Shown here piece by piece: positions 54,360 through 64,000 of a stretch of DNA of 64,000 nucleotides. A program made the position numbers and the translations under genes. This DNA comes from Bradyrhizobium paxllaeri (GTDB lineage Bacteria > Pseudomonadota > Alphaproteobacteria > Rhizobiales > Xanthobacteraceae): assembly GCF_001693515.2 (NCBI RefSeq), contig NZ_CP042968.1, forward strand, positions 4,464,001-4,528,000. Reading direction: 5' to 3'. Position 1 is the first letter of the stretch; every line of letters starts with the position of its first letter. The notes under the pieces were generated by a model. That model searched no databases and was not told where the DNA came from. It worked only from the letters and a program-made list of their open reading frames with translations.

Positions 54360-55514
54360 ATGTGCACAGATCACGCTGACACACCCGCCGGCTGCGAGTA
54401 TGCCACGGTTTACGTTGCTTTCGAACTGAGCAAGGCGAAATGGCAGCTAGGCATAATGATGCCTGGTGCCGAGAAGGTGAGCCGTTACCGGATTGACGGT
54501 GGCGACTTGGCGGCGTTGTCGAGTTTGCTGGTCAAGGCTCGATCGAAGGCGGCGCAGACGGGGAAGCCGGTTCGTATCCTGTCTTGCTATGAAGCAGGTC
54601 TCGACGGTCATTGGCTGCACCGCTGGCTTGCCGACAACGAGGTGCTCAATTACGAGATCGATGCGTCGAGCATCGAGGTGAACCGGCGGGCACGGCGTGC
54701 CAAGACCGATCGGATCGACCTGGCGCAGTTGATGCGCTCGTTTCTGGCTTACCTGCGTGGCGAACCGCGGGTTTGCAGCATGGTTCGGGTTCCCACGCCT
54801 GAGGAGGAGGACCGCAAACGGCGCACGCGCGAGCGCGAGCGGCTGCTGGAGGAGCGCACCGGGCACAGCAATCGGATCAAGGGGCTGCTGCATGGCCAGG
54901 GTATCCGCGATGTCATGCCCCTGAAGCCGGACTTCTTGTCGGGTCTGGAGGAGATGCGTACCGGCGATGGGCGCGCTCTGCCGCCGCGGCTGAAGGACGA
55001 GATCCGTCGCGAGCATGAGCGGCTGGTCTTGGTGCACAAGCAGATCAAGGCGCTCGAGGCAGCGAATGCGGCCGCGCATCGGGCACCGGCCAAGGACTCG
55101 GTAGAGGCGAAGGCGGTTCAGCTTGCCCAACTCAAGGCGATCGGCCCGCACATCGCCCAGCTTCTCGCCAACGAGGTCTTCTACCGCAACTTCAAGAACC
55201 GGCGTCAGGTCGGCAGTTGCTTCGGACTGACCGACATGCCCTACGACAGCGGCGCCAGCCGCAGGCAACAGGGCATCAGCAAGGCTGGCAATCGCCGAGC
55301 GCGAACGACCGCCATCGAGCTCGCCTGGCTATGGCTGAGCCATCAGCCCGACAGCGAGCTGAGCCGCTGGTTCCGCGAGCGGGTTGGCAACCTCAAGGGT
55401 CGCATCCGCAAGATCGCCATCGTGGCGCTGGCGCGCAAGCTGATGGTGGCGCTCTGGCGCTATCTGGAAACCGGCCTTGTGCCGAGCGGCGCTGTGATGC
55501 GTCCAAGTCTCTAA
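54360..55514 (+). CDS. IS110-family transposase, copy 2
   Basis: 384 residues. RuvC-like domain: TVYVAFELSKAKWQLGIM, where Glu stands in the place of the usual first Asp of the DEDD set; Glu in SCYEAGLDGHW; two Asp in AKTDRIDLAQL. A long charged helical linker (EEEDRKRRTRERERLLEERT) follows. The Transposase_20 domain is LKAIGPHIAQLLANEVFYRN to GLTDMPYDSGASRRQQGISK, with Ser in DSGASR. It lies 1 bp after the 72-bp end element. Full length; activity uncertain because of the Asp-to-Glu change. Confidence 0.9.
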   Translation: MCTDHADTPAGCEYATVYVAFELSKAKWQLGIMMPGAEKVSRYRIDGGDLAALSSLLVKARSKAAQTGKPVRILSCYEAGLDGHWLHRWLADNEVLNYEIDASSIEVNRRARRAKTDRIDLAQLMRSFLAYLRGEPRVCSMVRVPTPEEEDRKRRTRERERLLEERTGHSNRIKGLLHGQGIRDVMPLKPDFLSGLEEMRTGDGRALPPRLKDEIRREHERLVLVHKQIKALEAANAAAHRAPAKDSVEAKAVQLAQLKAIGPHIAQLLANEVFYRNFKNRRQVGSCFGLTDMPYDSGASRRQQGISKAGNRRARTTAIELAWLWLSHQPDSELSRWFRERVGNLKGRIRKIAIVALARKLMVALWRYLETGLVPSGAVMRPSL

Positions 55515-55980
55515 CCAACGCCGGTGTGCCAATGACGGCCGACGTGATCCAGGACAGACGTGTGACCGAACCCGGGCTTGGGTCTTCGGATTCCGCTTTC
55601 GTAGATGGGTCCCGTCTCTTCTGGGCCTTACCTTCACCCGTGCATGAAAGATCAGGGTCCGGGCCACCACACCCGACCGGATACAAGTTGATGCGGTGTT
55701 GGCCGCATACGACGTCACGGCCCAGTCCAGGACATCACGTCAAGCTGTCAATCGCGCGCCTCGAAACGTCCCGATCCGAAAGCTTCGCACCGGCCTTGCC
55801 ACCGTCAAGGCCGCTACGCGCCGCCTCCGGCGGTGGCCTGCGGCCAGCCTTGACCGTGCCGCGTCCGGCGCAGCGGCTATCCATCGGAACGAAACAGCCA
55901 TCAAGAGCCGTTGCTCTCCACCGAACATGCCAAGGCAAAGCCATGCCCTAATGAATCAATCCCCTTGACAACCACTACCC
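55515..55980 (+). other. Non-coding 3' part of IS110 copy 2
   Basis: About 465 bp without a supportable gene. It contains a structured segment (55796-55870). A related segment sharing GCCACCGTCAAGGC lies beside IS110 copy 1 (35390-35404), in the opposite orientation relative to its transposase. It may be part of the element's RNA-coding end or a separate dispersed sequence. Confidence 0.5.
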
Positions 55981-55986
55981 CATACA

Positions 55987-56072
55987 AGCCCGGATGGAGC
56001 GCAGCGCAATCCGGGACCGGTCTAGCCTAGTGGAGCAAATCCGGGTTTCGCTTTCGCTGCACCCGGGCTACG
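55987..56072. repeat. Dispersed palindromic repeat, family B, copy 3
   Basis: AGCCCGGATGGAGCGCAGCG and GCTGCACCCGGGCTACG arms, 86 bp, 12 bp downstream of the LysM/M23 gene. Confidence 0.85.
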
Positions 56073-56084
56073 CACCAGCCGGCC

Positions 56085-57467
56085 TCACGCCCCGTTCAGG
56101 AATTGAAGCGGGTCAACCGGTGAAGATCCCTTGCGGATCTCGAAGTGGAGCTGCGGCGACCCCACCTCGCCTGATTGACCCGACTTGGCAATAATCTGGC
56201 CGCGCTTGATCGTGTCGCCGCGCTTCACCAGCAGTTCACTCGCATGGGCATATGCGGTGACGTAACCGTTGGAGTGCCGCACCAGAACCAGATTGCCGTA
56301 ACCCTTGAGCTCGTTGCCGGAATAGGCGACCACGCCGTCTTCCGCGGCCTTCACCGGCGTGCCTTCCGGCACCGCCAGGTTGATGCCGTCGTTGGACTTG
56401 CCATTGGTCTTGGCACCGTAGCTCGTGATCACCTTGCCGCGTACCGGCCAGCGGAAGGTCGGCAGCGCGCCGGTGGCTTCGCTGGGCTTGACCGAGGTCT
56501 GCTCGACCACGGGCTTTTCTTCCGTGACGTTGGTGGTGGCGGAGGCCAGCCGCGCGCTCTGCGGCGGACCGCCGACCGAGGCCAGCTTGGTGGCCGGCGC
56601 TGCAACCGGTGCGGCCGGCTGGGCGGGCGCTGCTGCGAGGACGGGCTGCGCCACGGGAGCGGCGGCCGCAGATTTCGAACCGGGCACGGTGAGCTTCATG
56701 CCAAGACTGAGCTTGGCGGACTGATCGAGATTGTTGGCCTTGGCGAGCTCGGTCACCGGCACATTGTTCCGGCGCGCGATGCTCATCAGCGTATCGCCGC
56801 GATTGACGACATGGACGCTCGGCGGGGTCACCGCAGCGGCAACCGGCTTGCTGGCCGGGGCTGCAGGCGCCGGCGCTGGCGTGGCCGCAGCCGTCTGGCG
56901 CGGAATGATCAGTTGCTGGCCGGGCGACAGCACGCGCGGCCCCTTGTAGCCATTGGCCTGCAGGATCGCGGCGGACGAAACGTTGTAGCGCTTCGCCAGA
57001 ATGTCGAGCGTGTCGCTGGTGCCGACGATGATCGTCGTGCCACCCTGCGCCGCAGCCGGCCGGGCGGCCGCGACCGAGCGCGGCGGCACGGTGGCAGTGG
57101 TCTCGATCGGCGAATGGGTCGGCGGCGCGTAGGACGAAACCCCGCGCCCTCCGCCGGACACCCCGCCCGAGCTGGCGGGATAAGCGGGTGGTGCGGCGAC
57201 GGCGGGCGGCGGCAAGGCCTGGGACTGGAATTGCGGAGCCGCTTGAGCCTGCGGGCGGGCATATTGCGGCAGCTCGCGGCGTTCGGCGGCGGGCGCGCGT
57301 ACCGAACCGGTCGCTTCGGGCTGGGAGGCAAAGGGGTTGGAGAACGAGCTATCGGAAAAGCGCGTCTGCATATCGGCGCTGCAGCCGGCAAAGCCGACCG
57401 ACATCAGCGTCAGCACCGCGACCTGCGGCACCCGACGCGAGCGAAGCAACTCGGCGAGACGGGACAT
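56085..57467 (-). CDS. LysM/M23-peptidase-fold lipoprotein (NlpD/DipM type)
   Basis: 460 residues. The lipobox-like GFAGCSADM follows a hydrophobic signal helix. Two LysM repeats (GGTTIIVGTSDTLDILAKRY with SSAAILQANGYKGPRVLSPG; SVHVVNRGDTLMSIARRNNV) are set in Ala/Pro-rich linkers. The C-terminal M23 fold starts near residue 340: FRWPVRGKVITSYGAKTNGK, GINLAVPEGTPVKAAEDGVV, GNLVLVRHSNGYVTAYAHAS, GSPQLHFEIRKGSSPVDPLQ. The zinc ligands look incomplete (GINL in place of HxGxD), as in NlpD-type amidase activators. Near pcm and surE, as usual for nlpD. Confidence 0.88.
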   Translation of the reverse strand: MSRLAELLRSRRVPQVAVLTLMSVGFAGCSADMQTRFSDSSFSNPFASQPEATGSVRAPAAERRELPQYARPQAQAAPQFQSQALPPPAVAAPPAYPASSGGVSGGGRGVSSYAPPTHSPIETTATVPPRSVAAARPAAAQGGTTIIVGTSDTLDILAKRYNVSSAAILQANGYKGPRVLSPGQQLIIPRQTAAATPAPAPAAPASKPVAAAVTPPSVHVVNRGDTLMSIARRNNVPVTELAKANNLDQSAKLSLGMKLTVPGSKSAAAAPVAQPVLAAAPAQPAAPVAAPATKLASVGGPPQSARLASATTNVTEEKPVVEQTSVKPSEATGALPTFRWPVRGKVITSYGAKTNGKSNDGINLAVPEGTPVKAAEDGVVAYSGNELKGYGNLVLVRHSNGYVTAYAHASELLVKRGDTIKRGQIIAKSGQSGEVGSPQLHFEIRKGSSPVDPLQFLNGA

Positions 57468-57576
57468 GGTTACTCACTCGTACGCAACAAAATACTGTTT
57501 TGAGTAAACACGTACCGAGTAAATAACCGCTTAACCCTTGGAATAAGATGTTGGCGGGAACCGCCAATCCGGGCTT

Positions 57577-58221
57577 TTACAGCTCGCGCGCAATTCCCGG
57601 CAGCGCCGGGACGAAGCGAACATCGACCAATTCCTTGCGCTCGAAGCCGCTGTCCGTCCGGGTCATTCGGACCAGCGTCTGGGTGCCGTGGTGGGGCCCG
57701 ACCGGGGCGATCAGGATGCCGCCCGGCAACAGCCGCTGCTGCAGCTTTTCGGGAATCTGCTCCATCGCCGCTGTCACGATGATGCGGTCGAAGTCACCGG
57801 CGCCCGGCGGAATGTCAAAACCATCGCCGAGCATCACCTCGATGTTGAAATAGCCCAGCGCTTCGAGCCGGTCGCGCGCCGTATCCGCCAGCGTCCGGTA
57901 GCGCTCGATCGTCAGGACATGCGTGCACAGCCGCGACAGCACCGCGGCCTGGTAGCCGGAGCCGGTACCGATCTCGAGCACCTTGTGGCTCTTCTGGAGC
58001 TGCAACTGCTCGGTCATGTAGGCGACCACGAAGGGCTGGCTGATGGTCTGCCCGCAGGCAATGCCGAGCGCGCTGTCGCGGTAGGCATGACCGCGATCGC
58101 CCGCCGTCACGAAAGCCTCGCGGGGCACCGCCTCCATGGTCCGCAGCACCGCCTGGTCGCTGATCCCCCGCCGCCGCAGGGTGAGCTGAAACATCATTTT
58201 CTCGGGCGGTTCTTGCGACAT
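57577..58221 (-). CDS. pcm: Protein-L-isoaspartate O-methyltransferase
   Basis: 214 residues from [20 protein letters not shown]. It repairs isoaspartyl residues in damaged proteins with SAM. Motifs: [45 protein letters not shown] (motif I), [20 protein letters not shown] and [12 protein letters not shown]. It belongs to the surE-pcm-nlpD group typical of proteobacteria; here a response regulator on the other strand stands between surE and pcm. Confidence 0.95.
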   Translation of the reverse strand: MSQEPPEKMMFQLTLRRRGISDQAVLRTMEAVPREAFVTAGDRGHAYRDSALGIACGQTISQPFVVAYMTEQLQLQKSHKVLEIGTGSGYQAAVLSRLCTHVLTIERYRTLADTARDRLEALGYFNIEVMLGDGFDIPPGAGDFDRIIVTAAMEQIPEKLQQRLLPGGILIAPVGPHHGTQTLVRMTRTDSGFERKELVDVRFVPALPGIAREL

Positions 58222-58466
58222 TGCGGTCTCGTGGCGGGACTCAGCCGCCAATCCAATGCATCAGCCACGCCGAGATGTAATAGGGTCCGCGCATTTAAGG
58301 AACGATTTCCTCAAGATTGTGGTTCCTCCGCCGGAACCGCGGGTCGCGCCTCGGCGTTAGGGCACGGAAAATCCCTCGCGAGAAGCGGGGCTCGCCGACT
58401 ATGTCGACATTGCAACATAGGACGTTTTTTGCGAACCTCGACGCTCGGAAGGGCAAGGAATCCATC

Positions 58467-58844
58467 ATGGTAGCGACACGGCCGGCGGGCTGTTCTGTTT
58501 TCCTCGTCGAGGACGAGGTCATGATCCGGATGATGGTCGCTGACATGCTGGAAGAGCTGGGCCACAGCGTAGCGGCCGAGGCCGGCGAGATCGGCGAAGC
58601 GGTCAAGCTGGTGCAAACGACTGAATTCGATCTCGCGATTCTCGATGTCAACGTCAACGGCAAGGTGATAACGCCGGTGGCGGAGCTGATTACCGCACGC
58701 AACCGCCCGTTCATCTTTGCAACCGGCTACGGCTCCTCCGGCCTGCCCCAGGAATATCGCGACCGCCCCGCGCTGCAGAAGCCATTCCAGCTGGAAACGC
58801 TGGCGCAGGTGATCAGTTCGACGATGAAGAGCGCGCCGGTCTAG
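58467..58844 (+). CDS. Single-domain response regulator
   Basis: 125 residues from MVATRPAGCSVFLVEDEVMI with AAGGAA 6 nt upstream. A receiver domain alone: acidic pocket VEDEVMIRMM, phospho-acceptor Asp in FDLAILDVNVNG, Thr in FIFATGYGSSG and Lys in ALQKPFQ. No output domain; probably a CheY-like shuttle or phosphate sink. It lies alone on the plus strand between pcm and surE, and no kinase is adjacent. Confidence 0.9.
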   Translation: MVATRPAGCSVFLVEDEVMIRMMVADMLEELGHSVAAEAGEIGEAVKLVQTTEFDLAILDVNVNGKVITPVAELITARNRPFIFATGYGSSGLPQEYRDRPALQKPFQLETLAQVISSTMKSAPV

Positions 58845-58845
58845 G

Positions 58846-58868
58846 GCTTCGCTCCATCCCGGCTACGC
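58846..58868. repeat. Fragment of family B repeat
   Basis: GGCTTCGCTCCATCCCGGCT followed by ACG matches only the right arm of the family B palindrome. It fills the gap between the convergent response regulator and surE genes. Confidence 0.6.
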
Positions 58869-58877
58869 CATTCCGCA

Positions 58878-59645
58878 TCACTTCAGCGTCGACACCAGCT
58901 CTTCTGAAAACGCTTCATCCGTACGGTCCAGCCGCAGCGGCGTGACCGAGACGTAGCGCGCCGCAAGCGCCGCAAGATCAGTGCCCTCAGCCGGCGTATC
59001 CATCATCGCGGCGCGCTCAAAACCGATCCAGAAATAGGGATTGCCGCGGCCGTCGTGGCGCTTGTCGACCTTGAGGAATCCGAGATTGCGCTTGCCCTGC
59101 CGCGTCACGCGGACGCCCTTGACCTGATCCGGCGTGCAGGCGGGGAAATTGACGTTGATCACGGTGTTCTTGGGCACGCCGGCATCGATCACCTTGCGCA
59201 GGATATCGGGTCCGAATTTCAGCGCCGTTTCCCACAGCGGCGCGTGACGGGTCTCGATAGAAAATTCCTGGCTCAGCGCAAAGGACGGAAAGCCCAGGAT
59301 CGTGCCTTCGAGCGCGCCCGCGATGGTGCCGGAATAGACAACGTCTTCCGCGACGTTGCGGCCCCTGTTGACACCGGACAGCACCAGATCGGGCATCTTC
59401 TCGCCGAGGATGTGGCGCGCGCCCATGATCACGCAGTCGGTCGGCGTGCCCCGCACCGCGAAATGACGCGGACCGACTTCGCGCAGACGCAACGGATCGT
59501 TCAACGACAGCGAATGCGAGACGCCGGACTGATCGAGCTCCGGCGCCACGATCCAGACGTCGTCGGATAGCGCGCGGGCGATCTCCTCGACGATCTTCAG
59601 GCCCGGCGCATGGATGCCGTCGTCGTTGGTGCAGAGAATTCGCAT
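58878..59645 (-). CDS. surE: 5'-nucleotidase SurE
   Basis: 255 residues. A metal-dependent phosphatase on nucleoside monophosphates and polyphosphate. Motifs: [20 protein letters not shown] (metal Asp pair), [55 protein letters not shown] and [20 protein letters not shown]. Near serS in the cluster. Confidence 0.97.
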   Translation of the reverse strand: MRILCTNDDGIHAPGLKIVEEIARALSDDVWIVAPELDQSGVSHSLSLNDPLRLREVGPRHFAVRGTPTDCVIMGARHILGEKMPDLVLSGVNRGRNVAEDVVYSGTIAGALEGTILGFPSFALSQEFSIETRHAPLWETALKFGPDILRKVIDAGVPKNTVINVNFPACTPDQVKGVRVTRQGKRNLGFLKVDKRHDGRGNPYFWIGFERAAMMDTPAEGTDLAALAARYVSVTPLRLDRTDEAFSEELVSTLK

Positions 59646-59741
59646 CCGTCAAAATGCCTTCTGGTTCGGATCGAGGCGGGCTCTTGCCTTTGGGCGTGGT
59701 CTTATCCGGCTATCGCGGCTGAGGCAAACCGTCCGGTGTCC

Positions 59742-60209
59742 TCATGTTTTCTTCATCCAGACCCGCCAGGGGCGCGAGAATCTGGCAGCTCCATCGATTT
59801 TCATTTGCAGATCCGGCGACGCCTGTTGCCCCGATTCGATGGGCGCAGATGGCGGTATCGCAGCCGCAGGCAGCGCCGGCGCCGCTTGCGGAGGCTCAGC
59901 GGTAGCGGGCAGCTCCAGTTTCGGTGGCGGACGTAGCGCGACGGCGTCGATCACTGGGACCGCCACAGCTATCGGCTCCGATCCCGGCTCCGGCAGCTTG
60001 TGCCGCGTCCGCGCGACCGCCAGCCCCTTGTCGAAATCGGCGACGTTGAGCCACTCTTTCGCACGCATCCGATCGATCAGGTCGTCATCCCACAAGCTGG
60101 CCACTTCGATATCGAAAGCGCCCATCAGCCTCTGGTCGATCAATTGCATTCCGTGGCCGGTTACAGCCCATTGCCTCCCGATCCAAAGGATGTCGCGATG
60201 CAATGCCAT
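59742..60209 (-). CDS. Hypothetical protein between serS and surE
   Basis: 155 residues. Residues 1-70 look globular (ALHRDILWIGRQWAVTGHGM, QLIDQRLMGAFDIEVASLWD, DDLIDRMRAKEWLNVADFDK). The rest is Pro/Ala-rich and probably disordered, with a terminal FSRPWRVWMKKT. No signal or membrane segment. Presence in the serS operon position, 12 bp from serS, suggests co-transcription. Function unknown. Confidence 0.7.
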   Translation of the reverse strand: MALHRDILWIGRQWAVTGHGMQLIDQRLMGAFDIEVASLWDDDLIDRMRAKEWLNVADFDKGLAVARTRHKLPEPGSEPIAVAVPVIDAVALRPPPKLELPATAEPPQAAPALPAAAIPPSAPIESGQQASPDLQMKIDGAARFSRPWRVWMKKT

Positions 60210-60221
60210 TCGTGCCTTGCG

Positions 60222-61656
<1,435 letters not shown>

Positions 61657-61664
61657 AATAACCC

Positions 61665-62486
61665 CTATTCCGCCGGATTGGCTTCCGGGGGCGGGCTGGC
61701 GGGTGGCGTGCCTGACGCGGCCTGCGCGGCGGCGGCCTTCTTTTCCACCATGCGGACCGCGACGATCGCGCCCTCGTAGAGCGCCAGCAATGGGATCGCC
61801 AGCGAGGCCTGGCTGATGACGTCGGGTGGGGTCAGCACGGCAGCGATCACGAAGGCGATGACGATGAAATAGCGCCGCTTCTCGCGCAGCATCTGCGAGG
61901 TGATGATGCCGATCCGGCCCAGCAAAGTCAGAATCACGGGCAGTTGGAACGCGACGCCGAAGGCGAAGATCAGCGACATCATCAGCGACAGATACTCGCC
62001 GACCTTGGGCAGCAGCTGGATCTGCGCGGTCTCCTCGCCGCCCATCTGCTGCATGCCGAGCGAGAACCGCACCAGCATCGGCAGTACCACGAAATAGACC
62101 AGCAGCGAGCCGAGCACGAAGAAGAACGGGGTTGCGATCAGGTACGGCAGGAACGCGCCGCGCTCGTGCTTGTAGAGGCCGGGCGCCACGAATTTATAGA
62201 TCTGCGTCGCCACGATCGGGAACGAGATGAAGGCGGCGCCGAACAGCGCGAGTTTCAACTGCGTGAGGAAATATTCCAACAGCGCGGTGTAGATGAATTT
62301 CGAATTCTCTGCGCCCGCGACCCAGACGAACGGCCAGACCAGCACGTTGTAGATCTGCTTGGCGAAGAAGAAGCAGAAGATGAATGCGATGCCGAAGCCG
62401 AGCAGCGCCTTGATCAGCCGCGAGCGCAGCTCGATCAGGTGATCCATCAAGGGGGCCTTGCTGGCCTCGATGTCTTCGATGGTCAT
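61665..62486 (-). CDS. tatC: Twin-arginine translocase subunit TatC
   Basis: 273 residues, six transmembrane helices. Landmarks: [20 protein letters not shown] (N-terminal targeting region), [71 protein letters not shown] and [20 protein letters not shown]. It binds the RR signal peptide. Overlaps tatB by 4 bp. Confidence 0.97.
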   Translation of the reverse strand: MTIEDIEASKAPLMDHLIELRSRLIKALLGFGIAFIFCFFFAKQIYNVLVWPFVWVAGAENSKFIYTALLEYFLTQLKLALFGAAFISFPIVATQIYKFVAPGLYKHERGAFLPYLIATPFFFVLGSLLVYFVVLPMLVRFSLGMQQMGGEETAQIQLLPKVGEYLSLMMSLIFAFGVAFQLPVILTLLGRIGIITSQMLREKRRYFIVIAFVIAAVLTPPDVISQASLAIPLLALYEGAIVAVRMVEKKAAAAQAASGTPPASPPPEANPAE

Positions 62487-63001
62487 GACGCTTTGGCGTC
62501 CTTGAGGATGTCGGGCGCCGGCGGTGCAACGTCCTGCGGCGTCGGCTGAACTTCACGCGTGATCGCCAGCGGCTCGGAAGCCGCCGCATGCGCTTCCGCC
62601 TCGACAAAGGTCTCAGGCGTCGGTGCGGCCGGCGTCGTCGGGGTGACGGGTTCGCCGATTGCGCCCGCCACCTGGGCGTCGTTGGCGGGGGCAGCGGCCG
62701 GCTTGTCGATGTCGCCGATCTGCAGCGCGTCGTTGACGTCCTTTTGCAGCGAGGTCATGACGCTGGCCGGGGAAAGTGCAGTTGCGGTTTCCTTGACCTC
62801 GTCAAAGCTCTTCTTGAGGTCGGCCATTTCGGCCTCGCGCATGGCTTCCTGGAACTGGCCTTGGAATTCGGACGCCATCTTGCGCGCCTTGCCCATCCAT
62901 TGCCCGACCATGCGCAGCACGCCCGGCAGCTCTTTCGGGCCGATGGCAATCAGCGCGACAACCGCGATGACGACCAGTTCACTCCACCCGATGTCGAACA
63001 T
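62483..63001 (-). CDS. tatB: Twin-arginine translocase subunit TatB
   Basis: 172 residues from [20 protein letters not shown], the canonical TatB start; an upstream extension is not expected. One membrane helix with the Gly-Pro hinge ([20 protein letters not shown]), an amphipathic helix ([20 protein letters not shown]) and a long Pro/Ala/Thr-rich tail. Forms the receptor with TatC. Confidence 0.96.
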   Translation of the reverse strand: MFDIGWSELVVIAVVALIAIGPKELPGVLRMVGQWMGKARKMASEFQGQFQEAMREAEMADLKKSFDEVKETATALSPASVMTSLQKDVNDALQIGDIDKPAAAPANDAQVAGAIGEPVTPTTPAAPTPETFVEAEAHAAASEPLAITREVQPTPQDVAPPAPDILKDAKAS

Positions 63002-63105
63002 GAATTCTTCCGCTCGCGCGAGACGTCCGCGCCCCAAGCCATCATAGCCAAGATTTGGAGCCGCCCGCGCCTTTTCTCAACCGGTCTCTATCAGCCGAGC
63101 CCGGT

Positions 63106-63348
63106 TCAGACAGCCTTGCTGCCGACATCCGTGCGTGCCGCCGTCGGCGCCGGCGTCGCATTGTGATCGATCGTCTTCACCGGTTCAGCGGGCTTTTCGG
63201 CTTCCTTGGTGTCGTCCTGCATGCCCTTCTTGAAGGCCTTGATGCCCTGCGCGACATCACCCATCAGGTCCGAAATCTTGCCGCGGCCGAACAGCAGCAG
63301 GACCACTGCGATCACGACGATCCAGTGCCAAATGCTAAGCGAACCCAT
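63106..63348 (-). CDS. tatA: Twin-arginine translocase subunit TatA
   Basis: 80 residues from [20 protein letters not shown]. Short membrane helix, [20 protein letters not shown] hinge and amphipathic helix, then an acidic and flexible tail. It forms the variable-size pore with TatBC. Gap to tatB is 104 bp with no hairpin that I can see. Confidence 0.96.
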   Translation of the reverse strand: MGSLSIWHWIVVIAVVLLLFGRGKISDLMGDVAQGIKAFKKGMQDDTKEAEKPAEPVKTIDHNATPAPTAARTDVGSKAV

Positions 63349-63494
63349 CCTGCAACCCTCCAAAAGAGACGGCCGGCTTCCGGCCAAGCTTTGGCGGAAG
63401 GTAGGCCCGAGAGGTGTCAAAAACAAGGACCCACGCCGCGGCAAATCGCTGTCGCGGCTACGTATTATGGCTATTGTTAACCCCGATTACGGGA

Positions 63495-64000
63495 CTAACC
63501 GGCTGATCCCTCGGAACCAGCCCCACCGCCCTCTTCCGGCTCGGCAGCCGGCGCCAACAGCAGTTCCAGATTGTCTCCCGCCTCCAGCGGGTCTTCGTCC
63601 TCGCGCAGCGCCACGTCGTCCGATGGCGTCGGAACGCTGAAGCCGGAGGGCAGCCGCGAATCCAGCAGTCCCGTGCCCTTCAGCTCTTCCAGGCCCGGCA
63701 GATCGCCCAGCGCCTCCAGGCTGAACTGCGAGAGGAACGCCTCGGTGGTGCCGAAGGTCAGCGGGCGACCCGGCGTCTTGCGGCGGCCGCGGGGGCGGAT
63801 CCAGCCGGTTTCGAGCAGCACATCCAGCGTTCCCTTTGATGTGATCACGCCGCGGATCTCTTCGATCTCGGCGCGCGTCACGGGCTGGTGATAGGCAATG
63901 ATCGCGAGCACCTCGATCGCCGCCCGCGACAGACGCCGCGTCTCCGTGCTCTCTCGCGTCATCAGCCACGACAGATCGCCGGCGGTGCGGAACGTCCACT
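63495..64000 (-). CDS. scpB: Segregation and condensation protein B (5' end outside window)
   Basis: The frame is open to the right edge (…AGDLSWLMTRES), so about the last 168 codons are seen. The winged-helix part is clear: LSRAAIEVLAIIAYHQPVTR, AEIEEIRGVITSKGTLDVLL, GWIRPRGRRKTPGRPLTFGT and TEAFLSQFSLEALGDLPGLE. ScpB dimers bind the ScpA kleisin of SMC condensin for chromosome segregation. Followed by an acidic tail (PAAEPEEGGGAGSEGSAG). Same strand as tatABC. Confidence 0.93.
   Translation of the reverse strand, partial: WTFRTAGDLSWLMTRESTETRRLSRAAIEVLAIIAYHQPVTRAEIEEIRGVITSKGTLDVLLETGWIRPRGRRKTPGRPLTFGTTEAFLSQFSLEALGDLPGLEELKGTGLLDSRLPSGFSVPTPSDDVALREDEDPLEAGDNLELLLAPAAEPEEGGGAGSEGSAG

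Larger units (their letters stand above)
54287..55980 (+). mobile_element. IS110-family element, copy 2 (right end uncertain)
   Basis: The left end is the 72-bp nested palindrome 54287-54358, which also carries the transposase ribosome site (AGAGGA). Then come the transposase (54360-55514) and about 460 bp of non-coding DNA with further inverted repeats (GTCAAGG/CCTTGAC around CCGCCTCCGGCGG, 55809-55858). The right end is set before the family B repeat at 55987 but could be earlier. No target-site duplication is evident, as usual for IS110. Confidence 0.6.

Overview
The window reads as a chromosomal segment of a Bradyrhizobium-type alphaproteobacterium (Rhizobiales/Nitrobacteraceae). The clues are high GC, Omp25-like barrels with the ADLAARPYTKAP N-terminus, DUF1127, PRC-barrel and SPW small proteins, LexA boxes of the alphaproteobacterial GTTC-N7-GTTC type, dispersed GC-rich palindromes, and two IS110-family elements. 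No tRNA, rRNA or CRISPR array was seen.

Layout. 1-2.5 kb: the 3' end of a TetR regulator, a TetR-like operator with a structured leader before a PepSY protein, then asd (aspartate-semialdehyde dehydrogenase) behind what looks like a Thr/Lys leader-peptide attenuator. 2.6-7.4 kb (minus): a sorbosone/glucose-dehydrogenase-like protein, a candidate sRNA on the plus strand, and the housekeeping string coaD-ppi-hyp-ppiB-queA. 7.7-20.3 kb: a varied block between coaD and gyrA, holding a SAM/adenylate-cyclase/AAA/alpha-beta-hydrolase fusion, a GntR-lyase-TTT-binding-protein catabolic set, a GAF histidine kinase, two tandem GreA/Rnk-like factors and small proteins. A solo 72-bp IS110 end lies at its gyrA edge. 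20.3-29.9 kb: gyrA, DUF2306, ssb and uvrA (both with SOS boxes) and two tandem outer-membrane barrels.

29.9-45.3 kb is mostly accessory: an SnoaL-like protein, a YVTN propeller with an SRPBCC protein, PRC barrel, an ABC-like ATPase with a tiny partner, a WYL-like protein, a third barrel, an IS110 copy, an acyl-CoA ligase with a PPC-domain protein, TPR, SPW and GNAT proteins, a broken FAH gene, DUF3597, DUF2189 and a lytic transglycosylase. 45.4-45.8 kb is AT-rich with a perfect 30-bp palindrome. 45.8-48.7 kb: a DUF1127 protein, trmFO and a kinase fused to an acyl-CoA-synthetase C-terminal subdomain.

48.8-64 kb (mostly minus) is the conserved export and envelope cluster: scpB-tatA-tatB-tatC-serS-hyp-surE, pcm, a LysM/M23 lipoprotein, then yajC-secD-secF followed by homologues of the mitochondrial complex I assembly factors NDUFAF3 (Mth938 fold) and NDUFAF6 (squalene-synthase fold). 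A DUF815 ATPase and a second IS110 element interrupt it. Tat and Sec-accessory genes, a cell-wall hydrolase activator, protein repair (pcm) and surE therefore sit together, as in many Rhizobiales.

The most unusual items are the candidate asd attenuator with a possibly leaderless Thr/Lys peptide, the TetR-operator-driven structured leader at 440-610, the kinase-ANL fusion, the cyclase-hydrolase fusion, the solo IS110 end beside gyrA, and the AT-rich palindrome.
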